Below are positions 18,485 through 25,709 of a stretch of 64,000 nucleotides of DNA, in pieces. The position numbers were made by a program, and so were the translations under genes. Each line of letters opens with the position of its first letter. Positions within the stretch are counted from its first letter, which is position 1. The notes under the pieces are model-generated. The model had not been told where the DNA came from. It saw only the letters and a list, made by a program, of their open reading frames with translations, and did no database searches. Source of the DNA: Pseudovibrio ascidiaceicola. GTDB lineage: Bacteria; Pseudomonadota; Alphaproteobacteria; Rhizobiales; Stappiaceae. The DNA is taken from contig NZ_FOSK01000010.1 of NCBI RefSeq assembly GCF_900114245.1, positions 124,001-188,000 of the forward strand. Reading direction: 5' to 3'.

Positions 18485-19758
18485 TTGTCCTGCGCGCGCA
18501 TAAGTGTCGGCAAGCTCCATGATGGGGCAATGCCTTCGCGCATCAGCAGGCGGCGGACGAGTGGGATTCTGGAGGCTGTATAGAGTCCCAGACTGCGTAG
18601 CATTTGAACAGGTAAGGCATCCGTCAGCAATGACCTGTTGAGCAGATCTACGGCAGTTGTGCGGCTGATGACGTCTGCTTTGCGGCTGCGATCGTATTTT
18701 TGCAGCAGCTCAGCTGATCCCATATCTGCCTTGGTGTGTTTGGCGTTTGCCAGCAGTTCAGTTGCAACTGCGATGTCTCGCAGAGACAGGTTGAGACCCT
18801 GGGCCCCAATTGGCGGGAAGGCGTGGGCAGCTTCTCCCATAAGCAGTGAGCGATTACCGCTCATGTGAACAGCTGTCAGGCCAGACAGCGGATAAACCTG
18901 CCGCGGGCTTGCCAGTTTCAACGAACCCAAAATGAACTTACTGAGTTTTTCCAGCTCGGCTTCGAGTGCTTCGTCCTTGTAATTGTTCAGCTCTTCGGCG
19001 CGCTCTGGCGTTTCCACATAAACAAGGGAAGACGTCTTGCCCGGAAGTGGGACCATGGTGAATGGACCGGTGTTGCGATGGAACTCGGTTGAAATGTTGT
19101 AGTGTGGCAGGTCGTGCTTGAGATTGAGAACGAGTGCCGCTTGCGGGTACTTCCAGTTCTTAGTCTCAATGCCAGCGGCGCGGCGCACCACAGAATTCCG
19201 TCCATCTGCGCCGATGACAACATAACAGCTGATGTCTGGCGTACTGCTCAGTTCAATGGTGGCTTTATGATCATTGCTGTTGACGTTTTTGATTGTGTCT
19301 TCGACAAGTTCAATGAGCTCGTTGTTGTTCACAAGATCAAACAATACTCGGTTCAGATCCTTGTTGAGGATGTTGTAGCCGAAGGCAGGCAGGTCCAGTT
19401 CTGAGGCAGAGAATGTAGTTTCCGGCGCACGTAACAGGCGATCGGTGCCGTCGATCAGACGCATCTTTTCCAGCGGTGTAAACGCTGAACGCAAGTCTTT
19501 CCAAATGCCAATGTTATCCAGAAACTGGCGGGAAGCGTCCATCAGCGCGGTGGTGCGGGCGTCGTTGAGGTTGACTGGCGGGCCGACAAGCACAGTTTCC
19601 AGTCCATTGCTGGCGAGCGCAAGGGCGGCGATCATACCAGCCGGGCCTGTGCCGATTACAGCGCAATCGTAGCTCTTTTCCTGCGACGGCGTGAGGTCGT
19701 TGCTTTTGCCTTTGGTGCTGTCTGTTGCAAGATTGGCTGCCATTTTTTCGTTCCGCAT
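18481..19758 (-). CDS. FAD-dependent UbiH/UbiF/COQ6-type hydroxylase
   Basis: This is a 425-residue class A flavin monooxygenase of the ubiquinone-biosynthesis group, which hydroxylates the ring of a polyprenyl phenol. It has the dinucleotide-binding GTGPAGMIAALALASNGLE, the GADGRNSVVRRAAGI motif and the second FAD motif LMGEAAHAFPPIGAQGLNLS, in which the usual Asp of GDAAH is Glu. The start may instead be the ATG at 19743, five codons in. It overlaps the AEC permease stop by four bases. Upstream, 139 bases away, lies an FNR/FixK-type box shared with the divergent DUF2182 gene, which is of interest because this hydroxylation needs oxygen. Confidence 0.88.
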   Translation of the reverse strand: MRNEKMAANLATDSTKGKSNDLTPSQEKSYDCAVIGTGPAGMIAALALASNGLETVLVGPPVNLNDARTTALMDASRQFLDNIGIWKDLRSAFTPLEKMRLIDGTDRLLRAPETTFSASELDLPAFGYNILNKDLNRVLFDLVNNNELIELVEDTIKNVNSNDHKATIELSSTPDISCYVVIGADGRNSVVRRAAGIETKNWKYPQAALVLNLKHDLPHYNISTEFHRNTGPFTMVPLPGKTSSLVYVETPERAEELNNYKDEALEAELEKLSKFILGSLKLASPRQVYPLSGLTAVHMSGNRSLLMGEAAHAFPPIGAQGLNLSLRDIAVATELLANAKHTKADMGSAELLQKYDRSRKADVISRTTAVDLLNRSLLTDALPVQMLRSLGLYTASRIPLVRRLLMREGIAPSWSLPTLMRAQDN

Positions 19759-19896
19759 TTTGTTTGCGTTCTATTACCCAAGTATCTAGGGGATAAAACC
19801 TATCGGTTTCAAGGTGTCGCACGCGGATAGTCCCCTAATGAAAGCGGAGAGGTCTCGTTGCGCCAGCTTCATCATGTCGCAGGCTCCAGTTTAGAT

Positions 19897-19910
19897 TTGA
19901 ACTAAATCAA
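19897..19910 (+). promoter_or_regulatory. FNR/FixK/Dnr-type binding site
   Basis: TTGAACTAAATCAA differs from the TTGAT-N4-ATCAA consensus at one base. It is centred near 19903.5 in the 255-base gap between the divergent UbiH-like and DUF2182 genes. A candidate -10 hexamer TATTAG at 19936-19941 would place the box near -44 of a plus-strand start, close to the usual position for activation. An FNR-, FixK- or Dnr-type regulator responding to low oxygen or nitric oxide is inferred. Confidence 0.6.
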
Positions 19911-20013
19911 TGTCGCATTGGGACTATTACTGGTCTATTAGAGATGCTGCATAAGTTGCGCCGGTTCCGGAACCGCAGAGTTTCGGCTGTCCTGATTGAT
20001 TTTGAGGTTGGTT

Positions 20014-20919
20014 ATGTCAGTTACCAGTCCGAAAACGGATTTACAGTTGTCCTATCGGCTCCCGTACATTGTTTTGGGTGGTGCTGTGGTTTTAGGCTGG
20101 GTTTATCTGGCGGCCATGGTCATCGACATGATCTCTCGTATGGATATGGGCGAGATGGGGCCGGGCATGGAGCTGTTCAATCAGTTCAACATGTTCCAGG
20201 GCCTGCCTGAGCATGTACGTGTTCAGCTGGCTTCACTGTGTTTGCCTCTGGCTCAGGAAGCGTTTGGCATGCCAGCGCTGCTGAATATGGGCTTTTATGA
20301 CTATTTTCTGCTGTTTGTGATGTGGTTCATGATGGTGCTTGCCATGATGTTGCCGACTGCCATGCCCATGCTGCAGACCTATCATGAAGCGCGTGGCGGT
20401 AAAGCTATTTACGTGGTGGCTGGCGGCTATCTGGCAGTCTGGATTGCGTTTTCCGTTATTGCGACCGTTGCCCAAGGTGTGCTGCATGAGCTGGGCGTGA
20501 TGAGCCCGATGATGTTGCCGGTCTTTTCTACACTGACAATCACAACAGTCATTGCAGCTGCGATCTATCAGTTTACGCCTGCCAAGCAGGCCTGTCTTGA
20601 CCGGTGCCGGACACCCAATGTTGCATTGGCTCTGCATTCTGGTGAGCAAAAACAGAGTGCCTTCCAGTTTGGAATTGAGCAAGGTTTGTACTGTTTGGGG
20701 TGCTGTTGGGCACTCATGGTGCTTATGTTTGCAGTGGGAATCATGAATATTATTTGGATCGCGCTGCTTGGTCTCATAATGACACTTGAAAAAAAGAGCA
20801 AAACACCGTTTACAAGCTATGGAATAGGTATCGCACTTCTGCTATGGGGCGGTGCAAACATCTATTTCGCTCGGGTGGACTTACCTCTTATTGAAGCTTT
20901 GGGCGATAGATTGTTCTAA
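20014..20919 (+). CDS. DUF2182 integral membrane protein
   Basis: This 301-residue protein has about seven membrane segments and the DUF2182 marks: MWFMMVLAMMLPTAMPML in the first half, a short cysteine-bearing loop KQACLDRCRTP, and GLYCLGCCWALMVLMFAVG in the second half. The conserved cysteines and methionines hint at metal (perhaps copper) handling, but the family has no proven function. ATG 20014 is preferred because GAGG lies six bases upstream; a TTG at 19996 is possible. It is the first gene behind the FNR-type box and is followed after 38 bases by pcs, so the two are probably co-transcribed. Confidence 0.85.
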   Translation: MSVTSPKTDLQLSYRLPYIVLGGAVVLGWVYLAAMVIDMISRMDMGEMGPGMELFNQFNMFQGLPEHVRVQLASLCLPLAQEAFGMPALLNMGFYDYFLLFVMWFMMVLAMMLPTAMPMLQTYHEARGGKAIYVVAGGYLAVWIAFSVIATVAQGVLHELGVMSPMMLPVFSTLTITTVIAAAIYQFTPAKQACLDRCRTPNVALALHSGEQKQSAFQFGIEQGLYCLGCCWALMVLMFAVGIMNIIWIALLGLIMTLEKKSKTPFTSYGIGIALLLWGGANIYFARVDLPLIEALGDRLF

Positions 20920-20957
20920 GTGGTACCTGCACTTAAAGAATAACAAAGGACCCAAAG

Positions 20958-21653
20958 TTGACCGGTCAGACCAACTCCCGGCTGTTCCTCATTCATATTC
21001 TCACCGCATTGGGGGCTCCCATTGCGTTGCTTGCGCTTGTCGCTGGAGCGAACGGCAATCTGCCTATGATGTTTTTCTGGCTCTGGGTGGCACTTGTTGT
21101 CGACGGGCTGGATGGTCCTTTAGCACGTAAATATGACATTCAGAATCGGCTGCCGCGTTGGAGCGGCGTTATTCTGGATCTGGTGATTGATTACGCGACC
21201 TACGTTTTCCTGCCTGCTTTCGCGCTTTATCAAAGTGGCCTGCTCTCAGAATTCTGGGGCCTTTTGTCTGGTGCCGTCATTGTGTTTACCGGCGCGATCT
21301 ATTTCGCTGACGGTAACATGAAGACCGAAAGCGGCGGCTTTCTTGGATTCCCTGGTGTCTGGAATATGGTGATTGTTGTGCTGGTTGCACTGCAGTCTCC
21401 GCCCTGGATCATCATCGGAATGGTGGTGTTGTGTTCTGTATTGACGTTTGCTCCTGTTGAATTTGTGCATCCGGTGCGTACCGTCAAATGGCGTCCACTA
21501 ACTCTAGGCATTCTCATCGTATGGAGTGCCGCTCTTGCGGTTGCGCTTTATCAGGATTTCGTCATTGAAAACTGGTTGTTTGCTCTGATTACAGCAACGA
21601 GCCTCTACCTGTTTTGCGTCGGAGCTGTTCACCAGCTGTTCCGCAAGGTGTGA
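20958..21653 (+). CDS. pcs: Phosphatidylcholine synthase
   Basis: Pcs condenses CDP-diacylglycerol with choline to phosphatidylcholine in the inner membrane, a route typical of rhizobia and relatives. The 231-residue protein has the CDP-alcohol phosphotransferase pattern in the Pcs form (VVDGLDGPLARKYDI, RWSGVILDLVIDYATYVFLP), about eight membrane segments, and the family blocks FLGFPGVWNMV and FVHPVRTVKWRP. The start is TTG at 20958: AAGGA at 20946-20950 lies seven bases upstream and no ATG is near. A terminator follows. Choline must be supplied by uptake; no choline transporter is in the window. Confidence 0.93.
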   Translation: MTGQTNSRLFLIHILTALGAPIALLALVAGANGNLPMMFFWLWVALVVDGLDGPLARKYDIQNRLPRWSGVILDLVIDYATYVFLPAFALYQSGLLSEFWGLLSGAVIVFTGAIYFADGNMKTESGGFLGFPGVWNMVIVVLVALQSPPWIIIGMVVLCSVLTFAPVEFVHPVRTVKWRPLTLGILIVWSAALAVALYQDFVIENWLFALITATSLYLFCVGAVHQLFRKV

Positions 21654-21674
21654 TTCTCGATAAATGAGTTTCTT

Positions 21675-21703
21675 AAAGCCCGGCCGATTGGTCGGGCTTT
21701 TTT
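21675..21703 (+). terminator. Rho-independent terminator after pcs
   Basis: AAAGCCCGGCC (21675-21685) pairs with GGTCGGGCTTT (21690-21700) around GATT, and the T-run continues to 21703. It lies 22 bases after the pcs stop. Confidence 0.92.
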
Positions 21704-21813
21704 ATTTGGCCTTCGCATTTCCCCTCGTGCACGCAAGTTTCCCCAAAGGTGCTTGCAACTTAACTGCAATCTGTCCAAACTCCGTCTCCAGCTTTTTATA
21801 AGGGATAATCCAT

Positions 21814-22791
21814 ATGGTCTTTGCTGTTCGCGTTGAAAAAACTGGTGATCCATCCGTTCTGACACACGTGGATGTTGACCTGCCAGACCCGGGGCATGGT
21901 GAAGTTCGGATTCGGCACACTGCGATCGGGCTCAACTTTATTGATACCTATTTCCGCTCCGGGCTTTATCCGGCACCAAATGGGGTACCATTTGTTCCGG
22001 GTAATGAAGGCGCGGGGATTGTTGTTGCGCTTGGGGAAGGTGTGACAGGGCTCGCTCTTGGGGACCGTGTGGCATATGCAGGGCCGCTGGGGGCTTACAG
22101 TGAAGAGCGTAATATTCCCGCAAGTGTGCTTGTAAAAATCCCTGAAGGTGTGAGTGATGAGCAAGCAGCGGCTTTGATGTTAAAGGGGATGACTGGGCGT
22201 TATCTGCTGCGGGAGACCTACAATGTGGGAGCGGATACGACCTTGCTTTACCATGCTGCAGCTGGCGGTGTCGGGCTGATTGTTGGCCAGTGGGCCTCTG
22301 CGCTTGGGGCGAAGGTGATTGGGACGGTTAGTTCGGAAGAAAAAGCGCGGCTCGCTCAGGACAATGGTTATGAGTATGTGATCAATTACAAGAGCGAGGA
22401 CTGGGTGTCGCGGGTGCGCCAGATCACCGATGGGCGTGGCTGTGATGTGGTTTATGACAGTGTGGGCAAGGATACATTTCCAGCGTCGCTGGATTGTCTC
22501 CGACCGCGTGGGCTTTGGTGCTCCTTTGGGCAGTCATCCGGGCCACTGCCTGAGTTCAACATGGCCATTCTTTCTCAAAAAGGTTCACTGTTTGCGACGC
22601 GTCCGACGCTGTTCAACTACATTGCGGAGCGTTGGGAGCTGGAAGAGACCGCTGGGGACCTGTTTGCCGCTGTGGCTGACGGAACAATCAATATTCAGAT
22701 CAACCAACGCTACAGCCTGAAGGACATTGCACAGGCGCACTGCGATCTGGAGGGGCGTAAAACCACCGGTGCAACAGTAATTATTCCTTAA
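21814..22791 (+). CDS. NADPH:quinone oxidoreductase (zeta-crystallin type)
   Basis: This 325-residue member of the medium-chain dehydrogenase family lacks the zinc ligands of alcohol dehydrogenases and shows the quinone-reductase features: NFIDTYFRSGLYP, PFVPGNEGAGIVVALGEGV, and the NADPH-binding HAAAGGVGLIVGQWASALGA followed by GAKVIGTVSSEEK. It should reduce quinones or reactive enones with NADPH in the cytoplasm. AAGGGA lies before the ATG. The LysR gene begins 26 bases after its stop, and both precede the purine catabolism genes, although a role there is not shown. Confidence 0.93.
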   Translation: MVFAVRVEKTGDPSVLTHVDVDLPDPGHGEVRIRHTAIGLNFIDTYFRSGLYPAPNGVPFVPGNEGAGIVVALGEGVTGLALGDRVAYAGPLGAYSEERNIPASVLVKIPEGVSDEQAAALMLKGMTGRYLLRETYNVGADTTLLYHAAAGGVGLIVGQWASALGAKVIGTVSSEEKARLAQDNGYEYVINYKSEDWVSRVRQITDGRGCDVVYDSVGKDTFPASLDCLRPRGLWCSFGQSSGPLPEFNMAILSQKGSLFATRPTLFNYIAERWELEETAGDLFAAVADGTINIQINQRYSLKDIAQAHCDLEGRKTTGATVIIP

Positions 22792-22817
22792 ACACGGTTG
22801 AGGGATTGGGAGGATTG

Positions 22818-23747
22818 ATGGATCGGTCGCGGTATCTTTACGGCCCAGCGCTTCGCTATTTTGCAGCGGCTGCGGAAGAGAACTCCATTCGGGCGGCAGC
22901 ACGCAAGCTCAATGTGGCGTCTTCTGCGGTGAACCGGCAAATTCTCACACTGGAAAAGCAGTTGGGAATGGAGCTGTTTGAGCGAGTTGGCCGCACGATC
23001 CGTCTATCCTCTGCAGGGGAAATTCTGCTGGCCCATATTCGGCGGACGCTATCCGATCTGGAGGCGACCGGTGCGGAGCTGGATGCGCTTAAAGGTCTTC
23101 GTCGCGGTGTGGTTTCCATTGCAACGGTTGAAAGTGTGACTGAGGCGCTGTTGCCTGAGGTGATTGCGCAGTTTCACAAGGACTATAGCGGTATTCATGT
23201 GGATGTGCAGGTGATGGGGGCTGAGCGAGTTGCGCAGGCCGTTGAGAAAGCGGAAGTGGATGTGGGTTTCACCTTTGAACCACCAGATACCGATGCGCTC
23301 AACATCACCTACAAGAAGGCGTTGGAGATTGGGGCGATCATGGCTCCGACGCATCCGCTGGCAGGTGAAAAACAACTTAGTCTGGCACAGTGCTTTGAGT
23401 ATCCGGTTGCCATGCCTGCGCCAGGGATCTCTATTCGTGCGCGACTGGACGTGGCGCTCTCTCACAGTTCCATTGGTGGGCAAAGTAGTGTGGAAGCAAA
23501 CTCTCTGCGGTTTATGAAGCACTTGGTGCGCTCAGGTGAAATGGTGGCGTTTCAGACGGTCATTGGGTTGGAGGAGGAGTTGGCGAGCAAGCGGCTGCTT
23601 TTCAAGCCGCTTATTGATGAGCAGCTGACACGCGGCCATTTTTGCGTCATTACCTCATCATTACGTGGGCTTGCGCTGGCTCCAGCGATTTTTCTTGAGC
23701 AAGCAGAGGCAAGATTGGAGAAGATTTTGCCTAAAATTGATGCCTAA
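22818..23747 (+). CDS. LysR-type transcriptional regulator
   Basis: This is a 309-residue LysR regulator. The winged helix-turn-helix lies in the first 65 residues (YFAAAAEENSIRAAARKLN, then VNRQILTLEKQLGMELFER), followed by a linker helix and a periplasmic-binding-protein-like effector domain. I chose ATG 22818, with GGAGG four to nine bases upstream; a TTG at 22806 is in frame. It is co-directional with the quinone reductase just before it and with uraH-xdhABC after it. A role as regulator of purine catabolism is a reasonable guess from position. LysR genes are more often divergent from their targets, so the guess is weak. Confidence 0.88.
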   Translation: MDRSRYLYGPALRYFAAAAEENSIRAAARKLNVASSAVNRQILTLEKQLGMELFERVGRTIRLSSAGEILLAHIRRTLSDLEATGAELDALKGLRRGVVSIATVESVTEALLPEVIAQFHKDYSGIHVDVQVMGAERVAQAVEKAEVDVGFTFEPPDTDALNITYKKALEIGAIMAPTHPLAGEKQLSLAQCFEYPVAMPAPGISIRARLDVALSHSSIGGQSSVEANSLRFMKHLVRSGEMVAFQTVIGLEEELASKRLLFKPLIDEQLTRGHFCVITSSLRGLALAPAIFLEQAEARLEKILPKIDA

Positions 23748-23863
23748 ATGGCATCACGCATGACACTTTTTTGTTCTTTTGTTATCATAAATAGTCGTGC
23801 ACTCTGTAGTTTCACTTAGATTCTGGCATCTATTGCAGTTGCCATTTGAAAGACGAGGCAACT

Positions 23864-24217
23864 ATGGGGCGATTGACCACCCACGTTTTGGACAGTGCTC
23901 AGGGGAAACCAGCGGCAGGGCTGCTGGTTGAGCTGGTTCGCATCGATGGGGACAGCTTTTCCAAAATCGGTGTATTTTCGACCAACAATGATGGGCGTGT
24001 GGATGGGCCGTTGCTGGAAGGTGATAGCCTGACTGTGGGCACCTATGAACTGCAGTTTCATGCAGGTGACTACTTGCGAAGCGAAGGTCTTGCTCTCCCA
24101 GAGCCTGCGTTTCTTGATGTTGTTCCGATCCGCTTTGGTATTGCGGATGTAAGCAGCCACTATCATGTACCACTGCTGCTTTCTCCCTTTGGTTACACCA
24201 CCTACAGGGGGAGCTGA
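23864..24217 (+). CDS. uraH: 5-hydroxyisourate hydrolase
   Basis: UraH (transthyretin-like) hydrolyses 5-hydroxyisourate, the product of urate oxidation, to OHCU. The 117-residue protein starts MGRLTTHVLDSAQGKPA and ends with the diagnostic YRGS tetrapeptide; the SSHYHVPLLLSPFGYTTYRG block carries the conserved histidines. ATG 23864 is chosen because GAGG lies five bases upstream; a TTG at 23846 is in frame. Its end is followed within four bases by xdhA, and with puuD and uraD further down it completes the path from urate to allantoin. Confidence 0.95.
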   Translation: MGRLTTHVLDSAQGKPAAGLLVELVRIDGDSFSKIGVFSTNNDGRVDGPLLEGDSLTVGTYELQFHAGDYLRSEGLALPEPAFLDVVPIRFGIADVSSHYHVPLLLSPFGYTTYRGS

Positions 24218-24221
24218 GTTG

Positions 24222-25709
24222 ATGCGCACAGCAATCCGTTTCCTTCGAAAAGGTCAGGTCGTCGAGTTGGACAATTTTGAACCAACGGCAACTTTGCTTG
24301 ATTATCTGCGCCTGAGTGAGCGCTCAACGGGCACCAAAGAAGGATGTGGCGAAGGGGATTGTGGTGCCTGCACCATTGCGCTTGGGCGTTTGCATGATGG
24401 CAAACTCGTATATGAGCCCGTTAACAGCTGTATCTTACTGCTTGGCCAGATTGATGGCTGTGAGCTTGTTACGGTAGAAGATCTGGAAGGACCTGACGGA
24501 TTACACCCGGTCCAACAGGCACTTGTTGACCTGCACGGTTCACAGTGTGGGTTCTGTACGCCCGGTTTTGTGATGAGCCTCTTCACGCTTTATCACGCCA
24601 ATACGCCGGGTCTGACACGGCAGGATGTGAACACGTGGATTGCTGGGAACTTGTGTAGGTGTACAGGTTACAGACCTATTGTTGATGCTGCTTTGGAGGC
24701 GTGTCGCGGTGGTTTGAATGATGCATTTGCGGCCCGTGCAGCAGAAACAGAGAGCACACTTGCAGCTCTTCAGGATGCGCAGGATGTTCATGTGGGTGAT
24801 AGTGAACGGTTCTTCTTTGCCCCCAGCAGCTTTCAGCGTTTGCTGGAGACCTATGGAGAACATCCAGAGGCTACCCTTGTTTCCGGCTCGACAGACGTTG
24901 GGCTTTGGGTCACTAAGCATCTGCGTGATCTGCCCAAGGTCATTTATCTTGGCCGTGTGAATGGTCTGAGCACTTGTTATCAGGATGAACAGGGCATTCG
25001 GCTTGGTGCGAGTGCATCTTATGCTGTTGCCGAGCAGTTCCTGAAAACCATTGATCCTGATTTGGATGTGGTGATCAGCCGGATTGGCTCCAAGCAGGTT
25101 CGGGCATCGGGTACTGTTGGCGGAAACATTGCCAATGGGTCGCCCATCGGGGATATGCCACCGATGCTGATTGCGTTGGGGGCCGAGATCGAGTTGCAAA
25201 GCAATCGTGGGCGTCGCACGTTGCTGCTGGAGAATTTCTTCATTGACTATGGCAAGCAGGACATCGCTGAGAACGAAGTGCTGACGTCGATCAATGTGCC
25301 GCGTTTGAGTGCAGATGAGCAGTTCCGGGCCTACAAGATTACCAAGCGTTTTGATCAGGATATCTCTGCGGTAATGGCTGCGTTCTGTCTGAGAGTTCAA
25401 GACGGTGTGGTGAAGAGTGCTCGCATGGCATTTGGTGGTGTTGCGGGCATCCCAAAACGTGCAAATGAGGCCGAAGCAGCTCTGGTTGGGGCATCCTTGG
25501 AAGACCCTGACAGTTGGCAGAGTGCGTTGGATATTATCGAGGGTGAATTCGTTCCTTTGACTGACATGCGGGCCTCTAGCACTTATCGGTGTGATATTGT
25601 GCGAGGGCTTTTAGAGAAAGCCCTGCTGGAAATCTCTGCTGCATCCTCGCAAAAAACGCGTGTCTTTGGGCAACGTGAACTGGTTGAGGGAGGCGCTCAT
25701 GTCAACTGA
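24222..25709 (+). CDS. xdhA: Xanthine dehydrogenase small subunit (XdhA)
   Basis: XdhA carries the iron-sulfur and FAD parts of xanthine dehydrogenase, which oxidises hypoxanthine and xanthine to urate. In the 495-residue protein, cluster ligands appear as KEGCGEGDCGACTIALG and, in the second cluster domain, GSQCGFCTPGF with GNLCRCTGYRPIVDAA. The FAD domain follows (VSGSTDVGLWVTKHLRDLP; GTVGGNIANGSPIGDMPP). ATG 24222 is preferred; GGGGAG lies upstream and an ATG at 24165 would overlap uraH by 53 bases. Its stop overlaps the start of xdhB by 11 bases, so translation is coupled. Confidence 0.95.
   Translation: MRTAIRFLRKGQVVELDNFEPTATLLDYLRLSERSTGTKEGCGEGDCGACTIALGRLHDGKLVYEPVNSCILLLGQIDGCELVTVEDLEGPDGLHPVQQALVDLHGSQCGFCTPGFVMSLFTLYHANTPGLTRQDVNTWIAGNLCRCTGYRPIVDAALEACRGGLNDAFAARAAETESTLAALQDAQDVHVGDSERFFFAPSSFQRLLETYGEHPEATLVSGSTDVGLWVTKHLRDLPKVIYLGRVNGLSTCYQDEQGIRLGASASYAVAEQFLKTIDPDLDVVISRIGSKQVRASGTVGGNIANGSPIGDMPPMLIALGAEIELQSNRGRRTLLLENFFIDYGKQDIAENEVLTSINVPRLSADEQFRAYKITKRFDQDISAVMAAFCLRVQDGVVKSARMAFGGVAGIPKRANEAEAALVGASLEDPDSWQSALDIIEGEFVPLTDMRASSTYRCDIVRGLLEKALLEISAASSQKTRVFGQRELVEGGAHVN

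Noticed and set aside
24540-25400. 286-codon open frame opposite xdhA
   Set aside because: Shadow of the conserved xanthine dehydrogenase gene; sequence is low in structure and has no known motif.
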